This document shows positions 23,621 through 33,051 of a DNA stretch of 64,000 nt, one piece after another. Positions within the stretch are counted from its first letter, which is position 1. Each line of letters starts with the position of its first letter. The notes beneath the pieces were generated by a model. The model did not search any database and was not told where the DNA came from. It saw nothing but the letters and a program-made list of their open reading frames with translations. A program made the position numbers and the translations under genes. The DNA comes from Aeromicrobium marinum DSM 15272 (GTDB taxonomy: Bacteria > Actinomycetota > Actinomycetes > Propionibacteriales > Nocardioidaceae), in the NCBI RefSeq assembly GCF_000160775.2, contig NZ_CM001024.1:1551712-1615711 (forward strand). The letters are read 5' to 3'.

Positions 23621-24151
23621 TCACTTCTCGGTGCGGGCGCGCAACTCGGCGGCGTGCTGGTCGGCGACGGCGGCCTCGCGCTCGAGGCGCTGCCTCTCGG
23701 CCGCGGCCTTCTGCTCGGTGGACTCGGCTGCCGACTCGAGGGTCTCGGCCTCGGTCAGACGGGACTCGGCGACCTGCTCGGCACGCTGTTCAGCCGCATC
23801 GTGCCCTCGAGCCTCGGTCGCGGCGGCGTCGCGCGCCGCAGCCAGGTGCGCATCCTGCCGCTCGCGCTCGGCGTCGGACACCTCGCGGTCGGCCCGGCGA
23901 CCGGCTGCGTGCTGTTGGTCGGCGACCTCACGGTCAGTCTGCTGAAGGTCCTGCACCGCCTCCGAGCGCTTGACGTCGGCGACGGCCTCATCGGCGATTG
24001 CGGCCTTGCGGCGGTCGGCCTCGGCCTGCTGGATCTGCCCCTCCTCCACCAGCTCGTCGTTCCCGCTCACCGCGCCGGCGACCTCCTTGGCCTTGCCCTT
24101 GACGTGGTCGAGCAGTCCTTCCCTGGACTCTGCTGCGTTGTCATCGGTCAT
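23621..24151 (-). CDS. CsbD-like stress protein with coiled-coil extension
   Basis: 176 residues. The N terminus (~10-50) matches CsbD, a small general-stress family: GLLDHVKGKAKEVAGAVSGN then DELVEEGQIQQAEADRRKA. A long Ala/Glu/Arg/Asp-rich helix follows, about 120 residues, much longer than a typical 60-70-residue CsbD. The promoter region carries a SigB-type GTGT-N14-GGGTAC, and the ATG lies only nine bases past it, so the mRNA is probably leaderless or nearly so. The next gene overlaps closely. Role: general stress, mechanism unknown. Confidence 0.82.
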   Translation of the reverse strand: MTDDNAAESREGLLDHVKGKAKEVAGAVSGNDELVEEGQIQQAEADRRKAAIADEAVADVKRSEAVQDLQQTDREVADQQHAAGRRADREVSDAERERQDAHLAAARDAAATEARGHDAAEQRAEQVAESRLTEAETLESAAESTEQKAAAERQRLEREAAVADQHAAELRARTEK

Positions 24152-24160
24152 GAGGGACGC

Positions 24161-24184
24161 GTACCCCGCCACGGGGGCTGACAC
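24161..24184 (-). promoter_or_regulatory. SigB-type promoter of the csbD operon
   Basis: On the minus strand GTGT (24181-24184), 14 bases, then GGGTAC (24161-24166). This matches the actinobacterial general-stress sigma consensus (G-T-T/G-T, N14-16, GGGTAY). The ATG is nine bases after the hexamer. Confidence 0.6.
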
Positions 24185-24200
24185 ACGCAGGACCACGTGA

Positions 24201-25703
<1,503 letters not shown>

Positions 25704-25709
25704 GCCGGC

Positions 25710-25925
25710 TCAGTCGTCGAGCCGGCGCCGAAAGCTGGCGCGCAGGGTCAGGAAGCCGGTGACCCCCAGCGCGAGGAGCGCCGGCACGAGGAACAACGGA
25801 TACGCGATCGTGTCCTCGAAGTCGGTGGTGCGCTGCAGCACGATGATGATGATGTTGACGACCACGCTGCCGTAGAAGGCCGCCGCGAGGCGGGGGTCCA
25901 GCGGGGGTCGACGCTCCGGTTGCAT
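25710..25925 (-). CDS. Small two-helix membrane protein, unknown
   Basis: 71 residues: basic/proline-rich N terminus, two hydrophobic helices (AAAFYGSVVVNIIIIVLQ and YPLFLVPALLALGVTGFL), and an RASFRRRLDD tail. ATG 25925 is taken because TACGAT precedes it by seven bases (leaderless pattern); an ATG three codons upstream is the alternative. Convergent with gdhA and divergent from the acetyltransferase. No family recognised. Confidence 0.65.
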   Translation of the reverse strand: MQPERRPPLDPRLAAAFYGSVVVNIIIIVLQRTTDFEDTIAYPLFLVPALLALGVTGFLTLRASFRRRLDD

Positions 25926-25966
25926 GCCGGTCATCGTAGGTGAGCCGCTCCTGCGAGACTGCCCGG

Positions 25967-26611
25967 GTGACCAGCACGGACGTCGTGGACCGCTGGCTGG
26001 CGACCTGGCGGCACCTGCGTGACCTGCCGGCCGAGCAGATGGACGGATGGCCGCTGGTGCGGGTCGGGTCGGTGACCCGGGAGACCGAGCTCATCTGCAC
26101 CGATCCCGGCGTCGAGGAGTTCGAGCGACTGCAACGACGCGTCGCGGGTGATCCTCGCGCGATGTTGACGGTGGTCGGCACCGACCTCGCCGGCTACAGG
26201 GCGAGGCCACCGATCGAGCGCGTGCGGGTCGACCGCGACGACGAGACGCTCATGTCCACGACGCTGCGCCCGCTCCCCCGCGCCACGCTGCCGGACGGGC
26301 TGACCGAACGGTGGACCGTGGAGGGCCCCCGCGTCACCTACGCCGTGGAGAGCGGGGAGCGCATCGTCGCCTCGGGCACGACGGGGGTCTGCGGTCGCGA
26401 CATGACGCTGGACTCCGTCGAGACGATCCCGTCGCACCGGCGTCGCGGCCTCGGACGACTCGTGATGGCCCGGCTCACCGACCGTGCGACCGTCCTCGGC
26501 GCGACGACCGGCGTGCTGGCCGCCTCGGCCGACGGGCGTGCCCTCTACGAGGACCTCGGATGGACTGTCGAGGCCGAGCTGCTCTCCCTCATGGGCACCG
26601 CCGAGAGCTGA
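25967..26611 (+). CDS. GNAT-family N-acetyltransferase
   Basis: A 214-residue protein with the acetyl-CoA-binding motif of GNAT enzymes in the C-terminal half: LDSVETIPSHRRRGLGRLVMARLT (R-x-x-G-x-G/A), followed by TGVLAASADGRALYEDLGW. The N-terminal half (~1-105) is poorly conserved, as in many uncharacterised actinobacterial members. GTG 25967 leaves a 41-base divergent gap and has GAGACT six bases before it; an alternative GTG at 25940 would almost touch the divergent gene. The acyl acceptor is unknown. The gene ends before a large hairpin. Confidence 0.82.
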   Translation: MTSTDVVDRWLATWRHLRDLPAEQMDGWPLVRVGSVTRETELICTDPGVEEFERLQRRVAGDPRAMLTVVGTDLAGYRARPPIERVRVDRDDETLMSTTLRPLPRATLPDGLTERWTVEGPRVTYAVESGERIVASGTTGVCGRDMTLDSVETIPSHRRRGLGRLVMARLTDRATVLGATTGVLAASADGRALYEDLGWTVEAELLSLMGTAES

Positions 26612-26617
26612 CCTCGC

Positions 26618-26691
26618 CCTCCCGCTGGCAGTGACGTTTCGGCCCCGAATTCGCCCGATCAGGGGCGAGAACGTCACTGCCAGCGGGGAGG
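26618..26691. terminator. Long hairpin between convergent genes
   Basis: A near-perfect inverted repeat: CGCTGGCAGTGACGTT (26623-26638) pairs exactly with AACGTCACTGCCAGCG (26670-26685). The stem continues outward to about 26618/26691 and inward through GCCCC/GGGGC with single-base bulges. It separates the acetyltransferase from the convergent NAD-binding gene, so it is at least a bidirectional terminator. The length of the arm is unusual for that and suggests a dispersed palindromic repeat. Confidence 0.65.
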
Positions 26692-26696
26692 TGGGG

Positions 26697-27617
26697 TCAC
26701 CCGGCGAGGGTGCGGCGCATCGACTCGTCCCACGGGGTCGGCTCGAGGCCGAAGTGGGCCCGTGACACCGCGTCGTCGAGCACGTAGGGAGCGGTCCACT
26801 GGTACGACAGGTCGGCGAGCTCCTTCAGCATCGGCACGACCGCCCCGATGGTCCGCACCAGACGGGGTCGGAGCACGGAGATCTTCGGCTCCGGGAGGTC
26901 CCCGACGCGGGCGAGGTCGACCAGCGCCTGACGCTGGGTGCGGGGAGCTGCCGAGGGAGCGTGCCAGACCCGGCCCCAGGCGGACTCGTCCGCACCGGCG
27001 GCGACGAGCAGGCGCGCCATGTCCAGCACGTCGGTGAAGGTGTGCGGCTGGTCGGCGTCGAACAGCACCCACGCCCGCTTGCCGGCGCGCAGGGTCCCGA
27101 CCTGTCGGGACACGTGGCCGTGGTCGCCGACCCCCGTCCCCACGTAGTCCGAGCCGCGGACCTCCACCGCCCGGATCCGACCCGCCTCGTGGGCCGCACG
27201 GGCGTCGGCCCACATGGTCGCGCGGAGGCGGCCCTTGGTGTCGGTCGCCGTGTCGGGCGTCGACTCGGTCATCGGTGCGCCGACCGGGCCGTAGGGGTAC
27301 AGGTTGCCGGTGACGGCGAGCACGGCGCCCGAGCGCTCCGCCGCGGTCAGCAGCGACGCCGCCAGCGGCGGCCACAGGGCCGACCAGGTCGTGTAGTCGG
27401 TGGGATTCGCGCAGTTGTACAGCACCGAGGAGCCGCTGGCAGCAGCGCTGAGAGCGTCGGTGTCCGTGGCGTCGAGGGCGAGGTGCTGCACCCCGTCGAT
27501 GCCGGTGTCGGTTCCCGAACGCGTCGCCACGACCACCTCCGACCCTCGGGCAGCGAGCAGCTGAGCGACGTGACGGCCGACGGGCCCGGCGCCGACGACG
27601 AGATGGCGATCGGTCAT
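26697..27617 (-). CDS. NAD(P)-binding epimerase/NmrA-like oxidoreductase
   Basis: A 306-residue atypical SDR. The N terminus HLVVGAGPVGRHVAQLLAARG is a Rossmann GxGxxG; LYNCANPTDYTTWSALWPPL and VTGNLYPYGPVG align with nucleoside-sugar-epimerase-like proteins; the usual YxxxK is not obvious. ATG 27617 follows AGGAGGA. It is divergent from a TetR gene, and the gap carries two copies of AGAGCA(Y)YGCTCT, so it is almost certainly repressed by that regulator. A role in detoxifying or modifying the regulator's ligand is a reasonable inference. Confidence 0.83.
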   Translation of the reverse strand: MTDRHLVVGAGPVGRHVAQLLAARGSEVVVATRSGTDTGIDGVQHLALDATDTDALSAAASGSSVLYNCANPTDYTTWSALWPPLAASLLTAAERSGAVLAVTGNLYPYGPVGAPMTESTPDTATDTKGRLRATMWADARAAHEAGRIRAVEVRGSDYVGTGVGDHGHVSRQVGTLRAGKRAWVLFDADQPHTFTDVLDMARLLVAAGADESAWGRVWHAPSAAPRTQRQALVDLARVGDLPEPKISVLRPRLVRTIGAVVPMLKELADLSYQWTAPYVLDDAVSRAHFGLEPTPWDESMRRTLAG

Positions 27618-27640
27618 GGTGTCCTCCTGGACGCTTGGCG

Positions 27641-27722
27641 AGAGCACCGCTCTCGTTTCCAGCATGACAGTCTCACGTCGCCAGCGCAAGAGCATTGCTC
27701 TCGTTTGTTGCGGATGCTCTCG
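27641..27722. promoter_or_regulatory. Paired TetR operators
   Basis: AGAGCACCGCTCT (27641-27653) and AGAGCATTGCTCT (27689-27701) are two near-identical palindromes 48 bp apart. A half site TGCTCTCG is at 27715-27722, within the -10 region of the TetR gene. They fill the divergent gap between the epimerase-like gene and tetR. Confidence 0.7.
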
Positions 27723-27742
27723 CAACCCGGCAGAGTGAGCGC

Positions 27743-28474
27743 ATGACACCTCCGGAGCCACCCTCCGCCCCGCGGACCGCCCGCCAGCGGGCCCGCGAGC
27801 AGATCACTGCGGAGATCCTCGGCGCCGCCCGCACCCAGCTGACCCGGGTCGGACCCAGCGAGCTCTCCCTGCGCGAGGTCGCCCGCGACGTCGGCATGGT
27901 CTCGTCGGCGGTGTACCGGTACGTCTCCAGCCGCGACGAGCTGCTGACGGCACTGCTGGTGCTCGGCTATGACGAGCTCGGCGCCGCGGTCGAACAGGCC
28001 GATCGCCAGGTGACCGACCGGTCCGACCACCTCGGCCGGTGGCGCGCGGCCTGCCGGGCCGTCCGGACGTGGGCGTTGGCGCACCCGGGCGACTACGCGC
28101 TGCTGTACGGCTCCCCGGTGCCGGGCTACGCCGCACCCCAGGACACCATCGGGCCGGCGACCCGCACCACGGTCGTCCTCGTCACCATCGTCGTGGACGC
28201 CCACGCGGCGGACCGAGCCCCGAGGGCGTCCGACGACTCGTCCTCCACCGACCTCGCACGGACTCTGGGCGCCGCCGTCGAGTTCGTCCGCTCCCACGGG
28301 ATCGGCGACGACGTGCCTCCCGAGCTGGTCCTGCGGACCCTCATGGGCTGGACGTCGGTGTTCGGCACGATCTCGTTCGAGCTGTTCGGACACCTGGTCG
28401 GTTCGGTCAGCGACACCGCGGCCTACTACGACGAGGTCATCACGCGGCTGGCCGCCGACCTCGGGATTTCCTGA
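27743..28474 (+). CDS. TetR-family repressor, divergent to epimerase-like gene
   Basis: 243 residues. The helix-turn-helix domain lies at ~18-65 (SLREVARDVGMVSSAVYRYVSSRDELLTALL). The C-terminal ligand domain (~90-240) resembles TetR_C_25/WHG-type domains (WRAACRAVRTWALAHPGDYALLYG and LRTLMGWTSVFGTISFELFG). ATG 27743 has CAGAGT six bases before it and no ribosome binding site. Controls, by inference, the divergent NAD-binding enzyme and itself via the repeated AGAGCA-YY-GCTCT sites. The ligand is unknown. The 3' end is nine bases from the convergent second TetR gene. Confidence 0.88.
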   Translation: MTPPEPPSAPRTARQRAREQITAEILGAARTQLTRVGPSELSLREVARDVGMVSSAVYRYVSSRDELLTALLVLGYDELGAAVEQADRQVTDRSDHLGRWRAACRAVRTWALAHPGDYALLYGSPVPGYAAPQDTIGPATRTTVVLVTIVVDAHAADRAPRASDDSSSTDLARTLGAAVEFVRSHGIGDDVPPELVLRTLMGWTSVFGTISFELFGHLVGSVSDTAAYYDEVITRLAADLGIS

Positions 28475-28483
28475 CGACTGCGG

Positions 28484-29107
28484 TCAGGACTGCCACTTCT
28501 CGAAGCCGAGCACGATCAGGCGCATCTCGCGGCGCGCCTTGCGCTTGATGTCCTCCTCGAGGTCCGGCCTGCCGTCCGGCATCTGCACCACCTGCTCCGC
28601 GCGGTAGACCATGTTGCGGATGAACAGACCGGACGCCATCGTGACGTCCTCGCTGGACCACGTGCCGATGTGCGGCAGCCGGGCGAGCACCAACGCGAGC
28701 TCGGAGATGAACAGCTCGAGCTCACGCTGGATGGCCTGACGCACCGGGTCGGACCCGCTGGTGCGCTCCCGGGCGACGAAGCCGAAGTGCGACCGGTTCG
28801 CTTTGACGACGCGCACCAGGATCTCGGCCGAGGACTCGATGATGTCGGCGAACGTGTCGGGGTCCCGTTGCGCGTCACGGATCATGGCCCGCAGCGTCTC
28901 GAACGACTCCTCCACCAGAGCCAGTCCCACGTCATCCAGCGACCCGAAGTGCCGGTACAGCGCGGTCGGCACGATGCCCGCCTCACGGGCGACCTGGCGC
29001 AGACTCAGCTGCGCGAACCCGACCTTCCCGCTCAGCTGCAGGGCGGCGTCGAGGATGGCCTGACGGGTCCGCTCCTTCTGCTCCTGACGGGTGGAACTGC
29101 TGGTCAC
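28484..29107 (-). CDS. TetR-family regulator of the desaturase operon (FabR/DesT-like)
   Basis: 207 residues. The helix-turn-helix region is LSLRQVAREAGIVPTALYRHFGSLDDVGLALVEE (~34-67), and FETLRAMIRDAQRDP begins the ligand domain; both recall the FabR group that senses acyl-CoAs. GTG 29107 is preferred over GTG 29113 because AGGA is then seven bases upstream. It is divergent from the ferredoxin reductase/acyl-CoA desaturase operon with a 159-bp gap carrying a DesT-like imperfect palindrome. It probably tunes fatty-acid unsaturation. Confidence 0.85.
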   Translation of the reverse strand: MTSSSTRQEQKERTRQAILDAALQLSGKVGFAQLSLRQVAREAGIVPTALYRHFGSLDDVGLALVEESFETLRAMIRDAQRDPDTFADIIESSAEILVRVVKANRSHFGFVARERTSGSDPVRQAIQRELELFISELALVLARLPHIGTWSSEDVTMASGLFIRNMVYRAEQVVQMPDGRPDLEEDIKRKARREMRLIVLGFEKWQS

Positions 29108-29231
29108 GGCCACATCCTACGACCGACGATCCGGTGAACGGGTGTAGACCGGGCCGCCGTGGCCATACCGGGTGCGCCACGTCACCAGCGCGCCCGGTTG
29201 CCAAGCCGGCCGAATCACGGCACACTTTTCG

Positions 29232-29247
29232 GTGTACGGTTGTTCAC
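29232..29247. promoter_or_regulatory. Candidate FabR/DesT-like operator
   Basis: GTGTACGGTTGTTCAC is an imperfect palindrome (GTGnAC...GTTCAC) 19 bases before the reductase ATG. It resembles the GTGAAC/GTTCAC half sites of fatty-acid desaturation regulators. Confidence 0.45.
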
Positions 29248-29266
29248 TCAAATCGAAGGCGGTGCC

Positions 29267-30370
29267 ATGGGCCTCCTCAGGAGCACGCTGGCCTCCAAGC
29301 CGGTCGCGAGCCTCACCTCGCCCCACACCGTCGACCACTACCTCGAGCAGGTCCACCCGCTGTGGACGGTCGAGAACGTGCGGGCCCGGGTCGTCTCGGT
29401 CGAGCGCGAGACCGGCGACGCCAGCACCGTCCTGCTCAAGCCCAACCGCGCCTGGCAGGGGTTCCGGCCCGGGCAGCACGTCGAGTTCGGCGTCGAGGTC
29501 GACGGCGTCCGCAAGGTGCGCGTGTTCAGCGTGTCCAGCTCGGCCCTGCGCACCGACGGCCTGTTCAGCCTGTCGGTCAAGGCCCACCCCGACGGCTTCG
29601 TCTCCCAGTTCCTGCATCGCGAGCTGACGCCGCGCACGATCGTCTACCTCTCCCAGGCCCAGGGCGAGTTCGTCCTGCCCGACGTGCTGCCCGAGCGGCT
29701 GGCGCTGATCAGCGGCGGATCCGGGATCACCCCGGTGATGTCGATGCTGCGCACCCTGGCCGACCGGGCCGCCAGCCGCGCCGCGCACCTCGGCGAGGTC
29801 ACCTTCCTGCACTACGCCCGCTCCCGCGCCGACGAGATGTTCACCGACGAGCTCGACCGGCTGGCGGGCCTCGCCGGCGTCCGCCTCGTGCGGGTGTACA
29901 CCCGGCAGCCCGAGGCCGGCGCCGAGCTGTCGGGTCGCTTCGAGCACGACCACCTGCGGGCCCTCGGCATCGACCCCGGCACCACCCCCGCGTGGGTGTG
30001 CGGTCCCGCCGGCCTGATCGCCTCCGTCCGAGGCGTGTACGCCGAGCAGGGCACCGAGCACCTGCTGCACCAGGAGTACTTCAAGGTGCCGGCCGTCGAC
30101 CTCGATGCCGCCGACGCCACCGGCACGCTGTCGTTCGATGCCAGCGCCACCGGCGCCGCGAACTCCGGCGCCACCATCCTGGAGCAGGCCGAGGCCGCCG
30201 GACTCACCCCGGAGTTCGGTTGCCGCATGGGCGTCTGCAACACCTGCGCCGTCAAGAAGCTGCACGGTGCCGTCCGCCACGTCATCACCGGCGAGGTCAC
30301 GGCGAACACCGACGAGACCATCAAGCCCTGCGTCAACGTGCCCGTCGGCGACGTCACCGTCGCCCTCTGA
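29267..30370 (+). CDS. Ferredoxin-type oxidoreductase, electron donor to acyl-CoA desaturase
   Basis: A 367-residue three-module electron-transfer protein. FAD domain (~38-145; RVFSVSSSALR), NAD(P) domain (~147-265; ISGGSGITPVMSML, VCGPAGLI) and a C-terminal plant-type 2Fe-2S domain with CRMGVCNTC and a fourth cysteine in KPCVN. The architecture is that of mycobacterial Rv3230c, the NADPH oxidoreductase partner of the DesA3 stearoyl-CoA desaturase (established knowledge). The desaturase gene is 14 bp downstream, which supports the same role here. ATG 29267 is used; upstream in-frame codons lack domain homology. Confidence 0.9.
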   Translation: MGLLRSTLASKPVASLTSPHTVDHYLEQVHPLWTVENVRARVVSVERETGDASTVLLKPNRAWQGFRPGQHVEFGVEVDGVRKVRVFSVSSSALRTDGLFSLSVKAHPDGFVSQFLHRELTPRTIVYLSQAQGEFVLPDVLPERLALISGGSGITPVMSMLRTLADRAASRAAHLGEVTFLHYARSRADEMFTDELDRLAGLAGVRLVRVYTRQPEAGAELSGRFEHDHLRALGIDPGTTPAWVCGPAGLIASVRGVYAEQGTEHLLHQEYFKVPAVDLDAADATGTLSFDASATGAANSGATILEQAEAAGLTPEFGCRMGVCNTCAVKKLHGAVRHVITGEVTANTDETIKPCVNVPVGDVTVAL

Positions 30371-30384
30371 AGGAGCCACCACCC

Positions 30385-31662
30385 ATGAGCAAGCACGCAC
30401 CCATCGCCCCCCGCACAGCCAGCGACCACGACCAGGCGCCCCAGCCGCTGGTCGGCACCGACACCGAGAAGCGGGCCACGATCGGCCTGGACCTCATGAC
30501 CTACGAGCAGCTCGACGAGTTCGGCGCCGAGCTCGACGCCGTCCGTCAGCGCGTGCTCGACGACCTCGGGCAGAAGGACGCCGACTACATCCGGTGGGTC
30601 ATCAAGGTGCAGCGTGCCGCGGAGGTGCTGGGCCGCATCGGCATCTTCATGCCGTTCTTCTGGCCGGCCTTCGTCGCCGGGATCGCCCTGCTCGGCCTGG
30701 CCAAGATCCTCGACAACATGGAGATCGGCCACAACGTCATGCACGGCCAGTACGACTGGATGAACGACCCCATGGTCAACGGCGCCAAGTACGAGTGGGA
30801 CAACGTGGCGCCGGCCCAGGACTGGAAGCACGGTCACAACTTCATCCACCACACCTACACCAACATCCACGGCATGGACCGCGACATCGGCTACAACCTG
30901 CTGCGGATCGACCCCGACCAGCCGTGGTACGCCACGCACCGGTTCAACCTGCCGCTCGCGACCGTGCTGATGTTCCTGTTCGAGTGGGGCGTGATGTACC
31001 ACGGCGTCGAGCTCGACCAGTACCTCCAGGGCAAGATGAGCAAGGCGGAGTTCGCCGCCCGCAAGAAGCGTGCCGCGCAGAAGATCCGCCGCCAGGTGTT
31101 CAAGGACTACCTGGCGTGGCCGATCGCCGCCCTGGCCCTCGTGCCGGTGGTCGGCTGGTGGGCGCCGCTGGCCGTCCTCGGCGCCAATGTCGCCGCCAAC
31201 ATCATCCGCAACATCTGGACCTTCCTCATCATCTTCTGCGGCCACTTCCCCGCGCAGGTGCAGACGTTCGCCGAGGAGGACGCGCAGAACGAGTCGCGCG
31301 GCCAGTGGTACCTGCGCCAGCTGCTCGGCTCGGCCAACATCTCCGGCCACGCCCCGTTCCACGTCCTGACCGGGAACCTGAGCTACCAGATCGAGCACCA
31401 CCTGTTCCCCGACATCCCGGCCCGCCGCTACCCCGAGGTCGCCGTCGACGTGCGCCGGCTGGTCGAGAAGTACGACCTGCAGTACAACACCGGGCGCCTC
31501 TCGCGCCAGCTGCTCAGCGTCGCCCACCAGCTCGCGACCTACGGCGCCAAGCCGGACGACCCGTACAAGATCGGCAACAGCCCTGAGTCCAAGGCACGGC
31601 GTCGCGCCAAGCGGGAGGCGGCTCGCGCCGAGGCCGAGCGTGCGGAACACTTGGTGGCGTGA
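30385..31662 (+). CDS. Membrane acyl-CoA (stearoyl-CoA delta-9 type) desaturase
   Basis: A 425-residue integral-membrane di-iron desaturase that inserts a cis double bond in acyl-CoA using O2 and electrons from the reductase upstream. The three histidine clusters are seen: HNVMH, HNFIHH and QIEHH. Hydrophobic segments flank them (~85-110, ~195-215, ~240-275). The N terminus is ~45 residues of cytosolic sequence and the C terminus is a basic/acidic helix (KARRRAKREAARAEAERAEH). AAGGAG is nine bases before the ATG. It supplies the unsaturated chains that the downstream methyltransferase (CFA-type) could modify. Confidence 0.93.
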   Translation: MSKHAPIAPRTASDHDQAPQPLVGTDTEKRATIGLDLMTYEQLDEFGAELDAVRQRVLDDLGQKDADYIRWVIKVQRAAEVLGRIGIFMPFFWPAFVAGIALLGLAKILDNMEIGHNVMHGQYDWMNDPMVNGAKYEWDNVAPAQDWKHGHNFIHHTYTNIHGMDRDIGYNLLRIDPDQPWYATHRFNLPLATVLMFLFEWGVMYHGVELDQYLQGKMSKAEFAARKKRAAQKIRRQVFKDYLAWPIAALALVPVVGWWAPLAVLGANVAANIIRNIWTFLIIFCGHFPAQVQTFAEEDAQNESRGQWYLRQLLGSANISGHAPFHVLTGNLSYQIEHHLFPDIPARRYPEVAVDVRRLVEKYDLQYNTGRLSRQLLSVAHQLATYGAKPDDPYKIGNSPESKARRRAKREAARAEAERAEHLVA

Positions 31663-31742
31663 ATCTGCCGCCCGTCCACCCGCTCGACCGGTCCCGGCCA
31701 CGGCAGGCGGACAGCAGCCGATGAGTCTCGTCACACGACCTC

Positions 31743-31771
31743 GACCCATCCTCGGCGGGCCTGACGACGAA
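31743..31771 (+). promoter_or_regulatory. SigK-like promoter of the FAD-oxidoreductase/CFA operon
   Basis: GACCCATCCT (31743-31752), 12 bases, CGACGAA (31765-31771). It contains CCATCC, the -35 of mycobacterial SigK promoters, with a -10 resembling the CGAA of CCGAAT. The predicted start site is at or next to the ATG (31780), so the mRNA may be leaderless. The same block precedes the whiB gene. Confidence 0.65.
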
Positions 31772-31779
31772 CTAGTGGC

Positions 31780-33051
31780 ATGAAGAAGTCTGTCGCCGTC
31801 ATCGGCTCCGGGGTCTCGGGCCTCACCGCCGCCTATGCGCTGCGGCACACGCACGACGTGACGGTCTTCGAGGCCGACGGGCGCTTCGGCGGCCACGCCC
31901 ACACCCACACGCTGCACGAGGGGGACGAGACCCACCGGGTCGACTCCGGCTTCATCGTGCACAACGACCGCACCTACCCGCACCTGCGGCGACTGTTCGC
32001 CGAGCTCGGCGTCGAGGTCCACGCCACCGAGATGAGCATGAGCATCCACTGCGACGGGTGCGGTCTGGAGTACGCCGGCGGACGCGGAGGAGCCGGCATC
32101 TTCGCCCAGCGTCGTCGCCTGGCCGACCCCCGCTACCTGGCGATGCTGCTGGGGGTGAAGCGGTTCCAGCGCAAGGCTCTCGCGCTGCTCGCCACCGCCG
32201 ACGACGGCGAGGTCCTCACCTACGGCGACTTCCTGCGCCTCCACGGCTTCGGCGCGTACTTCGTGCAGCACTACGCGATCCCCATCGTGGCCTGCGTCTG
32301 GTCGTCGGGTGACGACACCGCCCTGGAGTACCCCGCCCGCTACCTCTTCGAGTTCCTGCGGCACCACGGCTTCCTGTCCATCAAGGGTTCGCCGCAGTGG
32401 TACACCGTGGTCGGTGGGTCGCACTCGTACATCGACCGGGTCGTCGAGGAGATCGGCGACGTCCGGCACTCGACCCCCATCACCGCGGTGACCCGCAAGC
32501 CCGACGGGGTCGAGCTCGTCGACGCAGCCGGCCGGGCCCACACCGCCGATACGGTCGTCATCGCCACCCACGCCGACCAGGCGCTCGCCCTGCTGACCGA
32601 CCCGACGGACGACGAGCGGCGGGTGCTGGGCTCGTTCGAGTACTCCGACAACGAGACGGTGCTGCACCGCGACCCGTCGTTCCTGCCGAAGGCCGACGCG
32701 GCCCGCTCGGCCTGGAACTACCGGATGGACGACTGCAGCGCCACCAGTGAGCGCAGCACCGCGACCTACTGGATGAACCGCCTGCAGGGCATCGAGAGCC
32801 GCCGCCCCTACCTGGTGACCCTCAACGAGACCGAACGCATCGCGCCCGACGCCGTCGAGGCCGTGATGCAGTACACGCACCCGATCTACACCCCGACGTC
32901 CGTCGCCGCCCAGGCCGAGCTTCCCGGGTTGTTCACCGAGCGCACGGTCTACGCCGGCGCGTACCACGGCTGGGGCTTCCACGAGGACGGCTGCCGGTCC
33001 GGCGTCGAGGCCGCCCGCGCCCTCGGCTCCGACTGGGGCGGGACCGCATGA
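31780..33051 (+). CDS. FAD-dependent amine-oxidase-like oxidoreductase
   Basis: A 423-residue flavoprotein with N-terminal FAD-binding GSGVSGLTAAYAL (~9-21), an acidic FEADGRFGGHAHTH and C-terminal YAGAYHGWGFHEDGC. It is the first gene of an operon with DUF1365 and a CFA-synthase-like methyltransferase (GTGA/ATGA-type overlaps). The same three-gene order occurs at the mycobacterial sigK locus (Rv0449c-Rv0448c-ufaA1), and related operons in alphaproteobacteria belong to singlet-oxygen responses and furan-fatty-acid formation. A role in desaturating or oxidising methylated acyl chains is inferred. No Shine-Dalgarno sequence is seen, consistent with leaderless expression. Confidence 0.88.
   Translation: MKKSVAVIGSGVSGLTAAYALRHTHDVTVFEADGRFGGHAHTHTLHEGDETHRVDSGFIVHNDRTYPHLRRLFAELGVEVHATEMSMSIHCDGCGLEYAGGRGGAGIFAQRRRLADPRYLAMLLGVKRFQRKALALLATADDGEVLTYGDFLRLHGFGAYFVQHYAIPIVACVWSSGDDTALEYPARYLFEFLRHHGFLSIKGSPQWYTVVGGSHSYIDRVVEEIGDVRHSTPITAVTRKPDGVELVDAAGRAHTADTVVIATHADQALALLTDPTDDERRVLGSFEYSDNETVLHRDPSFLPKADAARSAWNYRMDDCSATSERSTATYWMNRLQGIESRRPYLVTLNETERIAPDAVEAVMQYTHPIYTPTSVAAQAELPGLFTERTVYAGAYHGWGFHEDGCRSGVEAARALGSDWGGTA

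Noticed and set aside
29812..32982. A ~1050-codon open frame on the minus strand
   Set aside because: It lies antisense to the reductase, desaturase and FAD genes, which have complete domains and ribosome binding sites.
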